A stretch of DNA of 64,000 nt from SZUA-35 sp964351995 (GCA_964351995.1 CAYGQE010000003.1:62001-126000); one strand, 5' to 3'; numbered from the stretch's first letter, positions 8,179 through 16,788 are shown. Program-made: numbers and translations. Notes: generated by a model from the sequence alone, not told the origin.

Positions 8179-8940
8179 TCAGCTCAACTCGCGGATCTTG
8201 TCGAGCACGTCGTCGACGGTGGGGTGTCGAGCCTCACCGACGAGGCTGCCGTCCTGGACGTAGACAACGCGGTCACAGTGACTTGCTGCGACGGCGTCGT
8301 GGGTCACCATGACGATGGTCTGGCCCAGCTCGTCGACGGCTTGGCGGAGATAGGTGAGCAGTTCACCGGAGGTCTTGGAGTCGAGAGCGCCCGTGGGCTC
8401 ATCGGCGAAGATCACATCGGGTCGGGGAATCATGGCGCGAGCGACCGCCACCCGCTGACGTTGACCGCCCGAGAGTTGGCTTGGTCGGTTCTGCAGGCGG
8501 TTGGCAATACCCAAAACGCCGGTGAGTTCGTTGAGGAAGTCTTTGTCGACCTCGGCTCCGGGGTCGAGATCGACCGGGAGGGTGATGTTCTCGAGAGCGC
8601 TGAGTGCTGGGACGAGGTGGAAAGACTGGAAGATGAAGCCCAGCTTCGATCTGCGGAGTACGGAAAGCTCCTGATCGGAGAGAGTCGAGACATCGACACC
8701 GCCAACGAATGCCTGGCCGGAGCTCAAGCGGTCGAGCCCGGATTGGCAATACATGAGGGTCGACTTGCCAGAGCCTGACGGGCCCATCACCGCAGTGAAC
8801 TCGCCTCGGCGGAAGTTGAGGGTGACGTCGTTCAGCGCCGTAACGGCAGCGTCGCCCTCGCCGAAGGTCTTCGTTGCACCAACGAGGCGGGCGACATCGT
8901 CGCTGTTGGATTGAGTACTTGCGGAGTCACTGCTGGCCAT
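8179..8940 (-). CDS. ABC transporter ATP-binding protein, LolD/MacB type
   Basis: 253-residue ATPase for the adjacent FtsX-type permease. Walker A GPSGSGKST is at residues 53-61, the signature LSGGQRQRVAVARA, Walker B VIFADEP with the following TGALD, and the H-loop MVTHD are intact, so it should hydrolyse ATP. Its stop codon is one base from the permease start. The family powers mechanotransmission-type export rather than classical substrate channels. There is no dedicated periplasmic partner nearby, although the next gene upstream encodes a lipoprotein that could use such a system (weak inference). Confidence 0.92.
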   Translation of the reverse strand: MASSDSASTQSNSDDVARLVGATKTFGEGDAAVTALNDVTLNFRRGEFTAVMGPSGSGKSTLMYCQSGLDRLSSGQAFVGGVDVSTLSDQELSVLRRSKLGFIFQSFHLVPALSALENITLPVDLDPGAEVDKDFLNELTGVLGIANRLQNRPSQLSGGQRQRVAVARAMIPRPDVIFADEPTGALDSKTSGELLTYLRQAVDELGQTIVMVTHDAVAASHCDRVVYVQDGSLVGEARHPTVDDVLDKIRELS

Positions 8941-8991
8941 GGTGGTCGCTTCTCGGGTCGGTGAACGGTGAAGGATCTACGGAAATTGCGA

Positions 8992-9017
8992 GAGGCCGGG
9001 GCATGAGCCCCGGCCTC
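8992..9017. terminator. 11-bp hairpin between MBL lipoprotein and ABC genes
   Basis: A perfect 11-base-pair stem (arms 8992-9002 and 9007-9017) with loop ATGA lies downstream of the MBL lipoprotein gene (ends 9067) and upstream of the ABC ATPase start (8940). It is the second of two hairpins in this gap and probably ends transcription of the lipoprotein gene. Confidence 0.6.
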
Positions 9018-9021
9018 AACA

Positions 9022-9056
9022 ACGTGCTGCTGTCCGGAGGGTGGGCAGCAGCACGT
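9022..9056. terminator. Hairpin directly after MBL lipoprotein gene
   Basis: An 11-base-pair perfect stem (9022-9032 with 9046-9056), extendable by three inner pairs including one G-U, begins about 11 bases after the lipoprotein stop. Two strong hairpins in a row suggest insulation of the lipoprotein from the ABC operon. No T-tract is present. Confidence 0.6.
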
Positions 9057-9066
9057 CAGATGTTGC

Positions 9067-10869
9067 TCAGCTCTCGGGGAAGAGGAAGGGTGCGCCGAAA
9101 TCGATGGCGGCTTCCATGCCGAGTTCTGGGTAGGTGTCGAGGAGGGCTTGTTTGAAGTCGGCTGCGTTGTCGACTGTTCCGAGGAGTTCCAGGACGGTGT
9201 TGAGGTAGGCGAGATTGGCGTCGTAGACCTCGGGGCCGGCAGGAACGCCGTGTCCGGGGAGGACGATGGGGTAGTCAGCTGCAGTGGTGGCGAGGTCGGT
9301 GACTGCGGTGGCCCAGGTGTCTGCGGGTCCAGCGAGGATCAGGTGGACGCCGCTGTAGATGAGGTCGCCGGTGACGATGACGCCTTGGTCTTGGACTCGG
9401 AGGACGAGTTGGGTTTCGGCTTCGGCGTTGTCGACTTCGGTGATTTCGAAGGTGATGCCGTCGATCTCGATCGTGCCGGGTTGGACGACTTCGGGAACGA
9501 CGAAGCTTCCAGCGATGGCGTCGCCGAAGTCGGCTTGCTTCTCGGCGACTTCAGCGTCGCCGATGACGGCGATGGTGGCGGAGGTGCTGGCGAGTGAGTA
9601 GACGGGGACGTCGGCGAATGCTTCGCTTCCGAGGAAGTGGTCGGGGTGTTCGTGGGTGATGAAGACGCGATCGATGGGCTTGCCGAGTTCGTCGGCGTAG
9701 GCCCGCATGTCGAGCGCGTTCGGAAGCAGGAACTGGGTGTCGATGAGAACCAGAGCGTTGTCGGTCTCGATGATGTGGGTGCTGTTGGCGAAGACTTCTT
9801 CAGGAGCGGTGAGACTGTGGACGACCACGTCGCCGGCAGGTTGCACGGTGACGGTGATGCCACTGTCACGAACCGACGTCGACGCAGCTGTCTCGCCTGA
9901 GTCCTCGGGGAAGAGGAAGGGTGCGCCGAAATCGATGGCGGCTTCCATGCCGAGTTCTGGGTAGGTGTCGAGGAGGGCTTGTTTGAAGTCGGCTGCGTTG
10001 TCGACTGTTCCGAGGAGTTCCAGGACGGTGTTGAGGTAGGCGAGATTGGCGTCGTAGACCTCGGGGCCGGCAGGAACGCCGTGTCCGGGGAGGACGATGG
10101 GGTAGTCAGCTGCAGTGGTGGCGAGGTCGGTGACTGCGGTGGCCCAGGTGTCTGCGGGTCCAGCGAGGATCAGGTGGACGCCGCTGTAGATGAGGTCGCC
10201 GGTGACGATGACGCCTTGGTCTTGGACTCGGAGGACGAGTTGGGTTTCGGCTTCGGCGTTGTCGACTTCGGTGATTTCGAAGGTGATGCCGTCGATCTCG
10301 ATCGTGCCGGGTTGGACGACTTCGGGAACGACGAAGCTTCCAGCGATGGCGTCGCCGAAGTCGGCTTGCTTCTCGGCGACTTCAGCGTCGCCGATGACGG
10401 CGATGGTGGCGGAGGTGCTGGCGAGTGAGTAGACGGGGACGTCGGCGAATGCTTCGCTTCCGAGGAAGTGGTCGGGGTGTTCGTGGGTGATGAAGACGCG
10501 ATCGATGGGCTTGCCGAGTTCGTCGGCGTAGGCCCGCATGTCGAGCGCGTTCGGAAGCAGGAACTGGGTGTCGATGAGAACCAGAGCGTTGTCGGTCTCG
10601 ATGATGTGGGTGCTGTTGGCGAAGACTTCTTCAGGAGCGGTGAGACTGTGGACGACCACGTCGCCGGCAGGTTGCACGGTGACGGTGATGCCACTGTCAC
10701 GAACCGACGTCGACGCTTCGGTGGTTGCTGCTTCGGTGGTCTCGGCCTCCGCTTCAGCAGGTGCCGTGGTCGCTACCGATTCAGCATCGTCGGAAGCGCA
10801 GGCCGCAGCGAGCATCGTCAGTGCTGCAAGTAGCGCAAGCAGGCGCGGTCGAAGGGATACAGAACTCAT
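9067..10869 (-). CDS. Lipoprotein with two identical tandem metallo-beta-lactamase-fold domains
   Basis: 600 residues. The signal peptide ends in LAAAC (lipid Cys 24), then comes a Thr/Glu/Ala-rich spacer and two MBL-fold domains that are identical in sequence, offset by 277 residues. Each has the zinc motif H-x-H-x-D-H (H129, H131, D133, H134 and again at 406-411), VTGDLIYSG and PGHG, so both should bind metal and hydrolyse a substrate outside the membrane. The family usually has one domain of about 300 residues. The coding DNA is an 831-base in-frame duplication. The ATG at 10869 has an AAGAGGT site. The substrate is unknown; lactonase-like or quorum-quenching activity is only one possibility. 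Confidence 0.88.
   Translation of the reverse strand: MSSVSLRPRLLALLAALTMLAAACASDDAESVATTAPAEAEAETTEAATTEASTSVRDSGITVTVQPAGDVVVHSLTAPEEVFANSTHIIETDNALVLIDTQFLLPNALDMRAYADELGKPIDRVFITHEHPDHFLGSEAFADVPVYSLASTSATIAVIGDAEVAEKQADFGDAIAGSFVVPEVVQPGTIEIDGITFEITEVDNAEAETQLVLRVQDQGVIVTGDLIYSGVHLILAGPADTWATAVTDLATTAADYPIVLPGHGVPAGPEVYDANLAYLNTVLELLGTVDNAADFKQALLDTYPELGMEAAIDFGAPFLFPEDSGETAASTSVRDSGITVTVQPAGDVVVHSLTAPEEVFANSTHIIETDNALVLIDTQFLLPNALDMRAYADELGKPIDRVFITHEHPDHFLGSEAFADVPVYSLASTSATIAVIGDAEVAEKQADFGDAIAGSFVVPEVVQPGTIEIDGITFEITEVDNAEAETQLVLRVQDQGVIVTGDLIYSGVHLILAGPADTWATAVTDLATTAADYPIVLPGHGVPAGPEVYDANLAYLNTVLELLGTVDNAADFKQALLDTYPELGMEAAIDFGAPFLFPES
9073..9885. repeat. Tandem repeat copy 1 (813 bp) within MBL lipoprotein gene
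   Basis: Encodes the C-terminal MBL domain. Compared with 9904-10716 it shows no difference where I checked, and all overlapping reading frames give identical translations in the two copies. The offset is 831 bases, so the frame is kept; the 18 bases 9886-9903 between copies are unique. Confidence 0.9.
9904..10716. repeat. Tandem repeat copy 2 (813 bp) within MBL lipoprotein gene
   Basis: Encodes the N-terminal MBL domain after the lipoprotein spacer. It is the same sequence as 9073-9885 at an offset of 831 bases. Near-complete nucleotide identity, including third codon positions, points to very recent duplication, gene conversion or an assembly artefact. Confidence 0.9.
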
Positions 10870-11029
10870 GAGACCTCTTGATCGTTGGTGACCGCATCCG
10901 TTCGGAGCGATCGGGGCAGGGAACCGCCTTGGATATCTGCATCCACCTCCCCTTGGGGTCCGGCGAGAGTCCCGTAGTCAGATTTGTACCGGGGGCTGTC
11001 TGATTCCGACCAGCAATGGCCGCTGGAGG

Positions 11030-11902
11030 TCAGGCAGAGCGAACCGCACGTGGGAGTTCCCCCAGGTGGCGTTTCACGAACTTCGAGAAGTTTGAGGGAT
11101 CGGTGAAACCGAAGTCGACAGCGATGCGAGCGATCGGCCGGCTGGAGTGAGTCAACAGCCGGTGAATCTCCAACGCGATGCGCTCGTCGAGGACTTGCTT
11201 GGCCGTTTGACCCGTTACCTGCTGGCACGCTCTATCGAGCGTGCGAGAGCTGTAGCCGAGGTCGTGGGCGAGTTCGCTGATGCTTGGCCGCTCGAACAAT
11301 CGAAGTTCAATGAGTCCGCGAAAGTCCACGTAGGCGGTGGGAAGTTGGGTGACCCGCCGCGGCGATTCGGGCAGCACGTCAGCAAGTCGAAGGAGAAAGA
11401 CGCAGAGCAGTGCCTTGGTCAGTTCGATGGCTCTCTTGCTGCCGTCGAACGTCTCTTGCTCGTGTCGAAGTTCTTCGACCCAACTCAGAACTCGTCCGAA
11501 GTCCTCGTGGTCGAGATGCCACGATGTGGGCTCGCTGCTTCCAGGAAACCACTGTTCGCCATCGGGGTCCGCGTGGTGGGAGTCGCGAGGCCAGACCACC
11601 ATTGACGCTTCGAGGTCAGAATCCACGATGTAGCTCTGGACCTGCCCGGGATGAATGCGCAGCAGCGTTCCTGCGGACAGTGGCACGGGCTCGTAGTCAA
11701 CGTAGTGAGTGCCCGTGCCTGACCTGCAAATGACCAGAATGTGGAAATCAGCTCGCTCCCGCTTGCGAAGCATGCGGCCCTTCATGCGGGTGAGCAACTC
11801 TTGCCGGTCCACGATCTCGACCGGGATCAGTTGGTTGGGGGGCCGAGGTGAGAACCGAACCTCCGTTGGCGGTGGCTCAGGTGATTGTCGAGTTTCTACC
11901 AC
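11030..11902 (-). CDS. AraC-family transcriptional regulator (module 1)
   Basis: 290 residues. The cupin-like sensor half contains DFHILVICRSGTG, VDYEP and IHPGQVQ (about residues 53-90). The C-terminal half is an AraC/XylS double helix-turn-helix from about residue 195, with SISELAHDLGYSSRTLDRAC as first HTH and IARIAVDFGFTDPSNFSKFVKRHLG as second. It is divergent from a DUF4405 membrane protein across a gap of about 80 bases and therefore probably controls it. A clear paralogue with the same divergent partner lies at 18582-19457. The start is a GTG at 11902. The effector is unknown. Confidence 0.87.
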   Translation of the reverse strand: MVETRQSPEPPPTEVRFSPRPPNQLIPVEIVDRQELLTRMKGRMLRKRERADFHILVICRSGTGTHYVDYEPVPLSAGTLLRIHPGQVQSYIVDSDLEASMVVWPRDSHHADPDGEQWFPGSSEPTSWHLDHEDFGRVLSWVEELRHEQETFDGSKRAIELTKALLCVFLLRLADVLPESPRRVTQLPTAYVDFRGLIELRLFERPSISELAHDLGYSSRTLDRACQQVTGQTAKQVLDERIALEIHRLLTHSSRPIARIAVDFGFTDPSNFSKFVKRHLGELPRAVRSA

Positions 11903-11981
11903 GGAGAGTCACTCTAGTACCGGGAAATCTGCGGTGGCTCTGAGCAGGATCATCGCCCAGCCGTTCGACCCAGGAGGTCTC

Positions 11982-12467
11982 ATGACGACCGCACCCATTC
12001 GAACGTCGCCTCGCGCGTCGATCAGGACGCGGGTGTGGCTCGACATCGCCCTCCTGGTTGGCTACGTAGCGCTTTCAGCGCCGCAGACAACTGGCATCCC
12101 GTTTCACGAGTACTTCACCGTCGTCTTCATCCCGATCTTCATTGCCCACATCGTCTTGGACTGGGCGTGGGTGCGGCGAGTGTTCCGCCCGTCAGACCAC
12201 AGGCGGACCGGTGAAGTGCGGTTCAACCGAGCGTTCGACATCGTGCTGTTCGTCGGCATGGTTGTCGTGATTTACTCCGGATTCATGATCTCGGAGTCGA
12301 TCCTCCCCGGCTTCGGCATCGATCCGAACATCTCGACGTTCTGGCAGACCATCCATGATGCTGGCGGAAACCTCTTGATCCTGCTGGTCGGCGTTCACAT
12401 CGCGATGCACTGGCCCTGGATCAAACGCAACATCGGTCGCATCAATCCGAGACGAGCCTCTTCATGA
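11982..12467 (+). CDS. DUF4405 membrane protein, cytochrome-b-like (module 1)
   Basis: 161-residue integral membrane protein with about four transmembrane segments. Two histidine pairs spaced H-x13-H are visible: one from FHEYFT to IAHIVLDW and one from IHDAGG to VHIAMHW. This is the spacing of heme b ligands in cytochrome b helices, so a di-heme electron-transfer role is plausible. The ATG at 11982 was chosen because it has a perfect AGGAGGT 4 bases upstream. It is divergent from an AraC regulator and overlaps the next gene by four bases (ATGA). A paralogue is at 19552-19977. Heme binding is inferred from spacing. Confidence 0.75.
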   Translation: MTTAPIRTSPRASIRTRVWLDIALLVGYVALSAPQTTGIPFHEYFTVVFIPIFIAHIVLDWAWVRRVFRPSDHRRTGEVRFNRAFDIVLFVGMVVVIYSGFMISESILPGFGIDPNISTFWQTIHDAGGNLLILLVGVHIAMHWPWIKRNIGRINPRRASS

Positions 12468-12718
12468 ACGCTTGGTTGTCACGCAACACCACGCCGATCG
12501 TCATCGTGCTGATCGCCTCAGCCGCCGTCGTCGGGCTGTTCGAGATCGTGGATGCATTCGCTGACTCGACACCTGTGGTTGTCGCTGCCGAGGGCGCCGA
12601 CGATCTCGAGGGAGTCGCCGCTCTCGGAGGCCTCATCAAAGTCGTTGCCTTCCTCCTCATTCCAGGAGCGGTGACGCTGCTGATTCGTCGACGCTCTCGT
12701 TCCTCATCAGACGCATGA
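12464..12718 (+). CDS. Small two-helix membrane protein
   Basis: 84 residues, not recognised as a named family. Residues 11-30 and 55-75 are hydrophobic, with an acidic loop between them and a basic RRRSRSSS tail, giving a hairpin membrane topology with both ends probably cytoplasmic. The start codon overlaps the stop of the DUF4405 gene in an ATGA, so translation is coupled, and the patatin-like gene starts 16 bases later. It may be a subunit of the DUF4405 cytochrome-like complex (inference from coupling). The paralogous module at 19.5 kb lacks an equivalent. Confidence 0.7.
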   Translation: MNAWLSRNTTPIVIVLIASAAVVGLFEIVDAFADSTPVVVAAEGADDLEGVAALGGLIKVVAFLLIPGAVTLLIRRRSRSSSDA

Positions 12719-12734
12719 TCGGCAGATCGGTCGC

Positions 12735-13637
12735 ATGACCGTTGGCATCGTGCTCGGGGCCGGAGGTCCGCTGGGTTGGGCGTACCACCTGGGGGTCACG
12801 CAGGGCGTTCGCGACGCCATCGGGAGAGAACCCGCGAATGCAGACCGCATCGTGGGTACGTCCGCCGGTGCAGCGATCGCCGCCACGCTGCTCGCTGGGA
12901 CTCCGATCGACGAAGTTCTCGAGATCATCACGACGCCGCCAAGCGGTGAGGAACAACGGGAGATGCTGGCCGTCGGCTCGAACGCTCTACGGAATCCGCT
13001 TCGCGCACTCCGACCCGTCGCCCCTCGGCTCATGCGCAACGTTGGCCATGTCGGAATCGCAACGGCGCTGGTCGGCATGCTGCCAGCCGGGCTCTTCCCG
13101 ACCCTCGTCATCCGTCGATTTGTGACCGGACATGAGTGGCCGACGCAACTCTGGGTGCCGAGCGTGCGCCTCGACGACGGACACACTGTCGTCTTCGGGC
13201 GCGATGTGATCCCGCAAACGCTGGCTGATGCCATCGAGGCCACATCGGCTATTCCAGCGGTCTTCCAACCGAAGGTGATCAACGGCGCCAGGTACGTCGA
13301 TGGCGCCGTCGCCTCATCGACACACGCCGGCATTCTGGTGCCGGAGGATCTCGACATCGTGTTGATCTCAGCTCCGACGGCGAGGCCCGGAGGCGGCCCG
13401 ATTCGGGCCCGAGCTCGACGAACGCTCGCAGCCGAGGTCGAAGCGCTTCATCAGTGCGGCACCAGAACCATCATCGTGACGCCAGACGCTGCCGTACTCG
13501 AAGCGGCCGAAGGGTTTCCCCGTCAGCGACCCGATGCTGCTGCCGACATCGTTGAGGCGGCCCGTCGACAGACCGTTGCCGCCTTCGCAGCACGTCGTCC
13601 TCCGCATGGTCACGCCGACCAAGATCACACCGACTGA
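12735..13637 (+). CDS. Patatin-like phospholipase
   Basis: 300-residue serine acylhydrolase that probably cleaves membrane lipids or acyl esters. It has the patatin oxyanion loop GAGGPLGW (8-15), the nucleophile elbow GTSAG (41-45, Ser43) and the catalytic DG dyad (D189-G190), so the Ser-Asp dyad is intact. It starts 16 bases after the small membrane protein gene, in one operon with the DUF4405 protein. No signal peptide is seen, so it is probably cytoplasmic or peripheral. A strong hairpin follows. Confidence 0.88.
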   Translation: MTVGIVLGAGGPLGWAYHLGVTQGVRDAIGREPANADRIVGTSAGAAIAATLLAGTPIDEVLEIITTPPSGEEQREMLAVGSNALRNPLRALRPVAPRLMRNVGHVGIATALVGMLPAGLFPTLVIRRFVTGHEWPTQLWVPSVRLDDGHTVVFGRDVIPQTLADAIEATSAIPAVFQPKVINGARYVDGAVASSTHAGILVPEDLDIVLISAPTARPGGGPIRARARRTLAAEVEALHQCGTRTIIVTPDAAVLEAAEGFPRQRPDAAADIVEAARRQTVAAFAARRPPHGHADQDHTD

Positions 13638-13655
13638 GTCGGTACCCGGGCGCGG

Positions 13656-13688
13656 CGGTGCCCCGCCGGAGGGCGGGGCGGGGCACCG
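13656..13688. terminator. GC-rich hairpin between convergent genes
   Basis: Arms 13656-13664 and 13680-13688 pair perfectly over 9 bases around a GC-rich inner segment. It lies between the converging patatin-like gene and the small secreted repeat protein gene, so it can end transcription from both sides. Confidence 0.6.
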
Positions 13689-13704
13689 TTGGGGAAGGCG
13701 TTGC

Positions 13705-14031
13705 TCAGTCCAGGGTCACCTCGTTGAGGTCGGCTTCGGTGAGCTCGATGATTTCGGCGTCGGCGGGGATGTCGCCGGCTTCGGCGACCATTCCTTCGCT
13801 GGTTTCGGTGCCGAGGTGGTACTCGTTGAGGTCGGCTTCGGTGAGCTCGATGATTTCGGCGTCTGTGGGGATGTCGCCGGCTTCGGCGACCTGGGCCGTG
13901 GCGGGAACTTCAGGAGCTGGGGTGTCCTGGGCGCCGGCACCGACGCTGAGGGCGAAGAGCGACGCAACCACGGCGCTTGCTCCGATGAGGCCGCCGAGGG
14001 CGGTGGCCTTGCGGTTGCTGGTGGTTGACAT
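13705..14031 (-). CDS. Small exported protein with a duplicated acidic motif
   Basis: 108 residues, no named family recognised. A signal peptide (positive start, hydrophobic core to about residue 32, ending GAGAQ) leads to a secreted acidic protein. The segment VAEAGDIPxDAEIIELTEA, continuing DLNE, occurs twice, 34 residues apart, and the second copy ends the protein. The ATG at 14031 was chosen because it has an AAGGA site and starts directly at the signal peptide; a longer frame exists. It is divergent from a response-regulator/histidine-kinase pair, so it may be a regulated target or a ligand for the kinase sensor domain (inference). The DNA carries the matching direct repeat. Confidence 0.75.
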   Translation of the reverse strand: MSTTSNRKATALGGLIGASAVVASLFALSVGAGAQDTPAPEVPATAQVAEAGDIPTDAEIIELTEADLNEYHLGTETSEGMVAEAGDIPADAEIIELTEADLNEVTLD

Positions 14032-14169
14032 GTTGGGGTTCCTTTGGTGTGTGTGTTGTTCACCGGTTGGTGATGAACGCAACACTGAAGGTTCTTCCTG
14101 AAACCACTCTGAGAATCCCTGAAAGCGTCTCTCAGCTTTCTTTCAGCATGCTTGGTCGATACTGCATGG

Positions 14170-14844
14170 ATGCGCTTGCTTGTTGTTGAAGACGAACCCA
14201 CGCTTGGTCACTCAGTCAAGCGGGGTCTCGAGGCCGAGGGTTTTGGCGTCGACCTTGCCACCACGGGAACCGACGGGCTCTGGCGGGCACGGGAGGGTTC
14301 CTTCGATGCCATCGTGCTGGACATCATGCTTCCCGAGATGAATGGGTACGAGGTATGCCGCCAACTGAGGAGCGATGGGGTGTGGACCCCCATCCTCATG
14401 CTGACTGCGAAGGAAGGTGAATACGACGAGGCGGACGCGTTCGAGATGGGCGCTGATGACTATCTGCGCAAGCCGTTCTCGCACGTCGTGCTCGTCGCCC
14501 GGCTCCGGTCATTGATCCGGCGAGGGGCGCCCGTCGAACCGGAAACGATTGGTGTCGGCGACCTGGTCTTGGACCCTGCCCGTCAATCATGCGCTCGCGG
14601 CGACGAACCCATCGATCTCACACCACGGGAGTTCGCTGTGCTCGAGACGTTGCTGAGGCGAGGGCCGAACGTGGTTCCGAAGTCAGAGCTGATCGATCAT
14701 GTGTGGGGGATCGATTTCGATGGAGACCCCAACATCGTTGAGGTGTACATCGGGTACATCCGTAAGAAGATCGATCGCCCGTTCGGAACGACGACGGTCC
14801 GCACGGTTCGAGGCATCGGCTATCAAGTGGCGGCGCAGCGTTGA
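14170..14844 (+). CDS. OmpR/PhoB-family response regulator
   Basis: 224 residues. The receiver domain shows the acidic pocket E7-D8, phospho-acceptor D51 (VLDIMLPEMNGY), T79 and K101-P102. A winged-helix DNA-binding domain follows from about residue 130, with LTPREFAVLETLLRR and the wing VRTVRGIGYQV. The ATG at 14170 is preferred; an in-frame TTG lies six codons upstream. It overlaps the histidine kinase frame (stop TGA within TTGA). Together they form a standard phosphorelay. The divergent secreted repeat protein is a likely target. Confidence 0.93.
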   Translation: MRLLVVEDEPTLGHSVKRGLEAEGFGVDLATTGTDGLWRAREGSFDAIVLDIMLPEMNGYEVCRQLRSDGVWTPILMLTAKEGEYDEADAFEMGADDYLRKPFSHVVLVARLRSLIRRGAPVEPETIGVGDLVLDPARQSCARGDEPIDLTPREFAVLETLLRRGPNVVPKSELIDHVWGIDFDGDPNIVEVYIGYIRKKIDRPFGTTTVRTVRGIGYQVAAQR

Positions 14845-14852
14845 GCCGGGGC

Positions 14853-16358
14853 ATGTCACTGCGGACACGTCTGACCCTCATGATTCTGGTCAGCACTGCG
14901 GCAGTGTCTGTTGTCGCGGTGCTGCTCGGTATGAAGATTCTGCGAGACAATGTTCGAGATGCGGCGATCGAAGACCGCTCGCAGTCCAACCTGGTCGAAG
15001 TCATTGCCATTGAGCTTGATCAGTCTGTCGAGTTGGAGGGCGAGGTCGCCGTGGTCGTCGAGGCAGAAACGGCCGGTGAATCGGTATCGATCGATGGTGA
15101 CCCCGGGGTGTCTGTGGTGCCGGAACTGGCCGAGTTCGAAACCGACGTTGTGCTCGATCGTCTGGATCAGTTCGATCTGTATTCCTCGCTCGTCGAACGA
15201 TTCCCAAACCGTTCGGAATCGATCACGCTGTTGTTGTCAACGGGTGAAACTCTGGTGGTTGACCAAGCTGGTATTGCTGGGGATCAAACCTCGGGGAACA
15301 GCCAGATCGTTGTTGACGCCGCATCAATCACCGGCATCGGTGGCAGCGTGTTCGAGACGAGCAACGCCACGGCGAATGACAGTGAGCTGGCCTACGGCTC
15401 CACCACCGCCGCCGATGGTCGAACCATCGGGTTCGTCGTTGATCTGACTGAGGGCTACCGGGCGCTCGAAGAAGTCGCCACGCTGCTTTGGCTCGGGGCT
15501 GCAATGCTGACGGCGATGGCTGCGGCGGGCGCCTGGCTTTTGGTAGGTCGTTCACTCGCACCCGTTGATTCGATCACGCAGAGAGTCAGCGAGATCACCG
15601 CGCAGGGTCTCGGGGAGCGCGTTCCGGTGTCGATGCGTGGCGACGAAATCGGCACCCTCGCCACCACCATGAACAGCATGCTCGGTCGACTCGAGTCGAG
15701 CGATCGCCAACGGAGGCAATTCATCTCCGACGCGTCGCATGAGCTTCGGACGCCGGTGGCGGTCCTTCAAAGCGAGGCTGAGGTGGCCCGAAGAGCTCCT
15801 GATTCCACGAGCCTCGATGCGCTGTCGCAGGTCGTCCTGGATGAGAGCCACCGACTGGGAGGGCTTGTTGAGGACCTCCTGTCCATCGCCCGTGGTGATG
15901 AAACCGACCAGAGCCTGGACGCGTCACGACAGGTCGATGTGGATGAGGTGGTGCTCGCGGAGTCCCAGCGGACACGCAGAGTTCCGATCAACCGGGTCGG
16001 GGTGTCCGCTGGCCGAATCATCGGGCAGGCGGACGGTGTCGAGCGGGCGGTTCGCCATCTTTTGGACAACGCCGCCCGACATGCCGAGAAGCAGGTGGCC
16101 GTCGGGGTGAAAACGCAGGCGAATGAAGTTGTCTGTTGGGTCGATGACGACGGGCCTGGCATCGCGGAAGCCGACCGTGGGCGGGTTTTCGAACGGTTCG
16201 TTCGTCTTGACGCCGCACGAGATCGCGACCGGGGTGGCGCCGGCCTCGGTCTCGCTGTCGTGAAGTCGTCCATCGAGGCCATGAACGGAACGGTAGCGGT
16301 CAGCAAGGCACCGCTTGGTGGCGCGAGGTTTGAGATTCGCTGGCCGAACGCTGACTGA
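14853..16358 (+). CDS. Sensor histidine kinase
   Basis: 501 residues from the ATG at 14853; a TTG at 14841 overlapping the regulator stop is an alternative start. The order is a first transmembrane helix (about 8-30), an acidic extracellular sensor region of about 170 residues, a second helix (about 210-232), HAMP, HisKA with DASHELRTPV (His296), then the ATPase domain with DNAARHAEK, DDDGPGI and GGAGLGLAVVKS. All catalytic boxes are intact. It pairs with the upstream OmpR-type regulator. The sensor region is not recognised; its signal is unknown. Confidence 0.92.
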   Translation: MSLRTRLTLMILVSTAAVSVVAVLLGMKILRDNVRDAAIEDRSQSNLVEVIAIELDQSVELEGEVAVVVEAETAGESVSIDGDPGVSVVPELAEFETDVVLDRLDQFDLYSSLVERFPNRSESITLLLSTGETLVVDQAGIAGDQTSGNSQIVVDAASITGIGGSVFETSNATANDSELAYGSTTAADGRTIGFVVDLTEGYRALEEVATLLWLGAAMLTAMAAAGAWLLVGRSLAPVDSITQRVSEITAQGLGERVPVSMRGDEIGTLATTMNSMLGRLESSDRQRRQFISDASHELRTPVAVLQSEAEVARRAPDSTSLDALSQVVLDESHRLGGLVEDLLSIARGDETDQSLDASRQVDVDEVVLAESQRTRRVPINRVGVSAGRIIGQADGVERAVRHLLDNAARHAEKQVAVGVKTQANEVVCWVDDDGPGIAEADRGRVFERFVRLDAARDRDRGGAGLGLAVVKSSIEAMNGTVAVSKAPLGGARFEIRWPNAD

Positions 16359-16386
16359 AAGCCAAGCTCGAGAGCGGTTGCTTCGG

Positions 16387-16788
16387 CTATTCCTGGGCGA
16401 TGGCGTGGACATCGCCGAGGTCAACCCACGGCTGCTTCTCGTCGCACCAGACCTGGACATTTGGTTCCACATCGCTGCGGTCGTCCAGCGTTCCCGCCTT
16501 GACCGCAACGATCTCGGGTCGTCCAACGAGAACCGAGACGATTGGGGAACCGCAGTCCCGACAGAAGCGACGGAGGACGTAGACATCGTCGCCGGTGCGG
16601 CCTCGGTCTTCGTAGGTGGCGATGTCGCCAGAAATGGTGAGTTGATCTGGAGTGACGACCACGTTGGTAGAAAAGGCGCCGCCGCTCTGGCGTTGGCAAT
16701 GGTCGCAATGGCAAACGGCGACCGCCATGGGGTCGCCCTCGATGTCGTAGGTGATCTTTCCGCAGAGGCATCGTCCGGTTCGGTTCAT
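16387..16788 (-). CDS. GFA/CENP-V-family zinc protein
   Basis: 133-residue member of the glutathione-dependent formaldehyde-activating (GFA) fold. Zinc-binding cysteines are seen as C-L-C-G-K at residues 7-11, CHCDHC near 26-31 and FCRDCGSP near 75-82. Actinobacteria lack glutathione, so a formaldehyde/GSH role is unlikely; these proteins probably act as small zinc-dependent binding or lyase proteins of unknown substrate. It is divergent from a universal-stress gene, with about 86 bases between them holding a DosR-box-like element. Confidence 0.85.
   Translation of the reverse strand: MNRTGRCLCGKITYDIEGDPMAVAVCHCDHCQRQSGGAFSTNVVVTPDQLTISGDIATYEDRGRTGDDVYVLRRFCRDCGSPIVSVLVGRPEIVAVKAGTLDDRSDVEPNVQVWCDEKQPWVDLGDVHAIAQE

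Noticed and set aside
9148..10428. Repeated + strand frames of 149 and 80 codons under the MBL gene
   Set aside because: They are duplicated out-of-frame shadows of the tandem MBL lipoprotein. Their identity between copies just confirms the DNA repeat.
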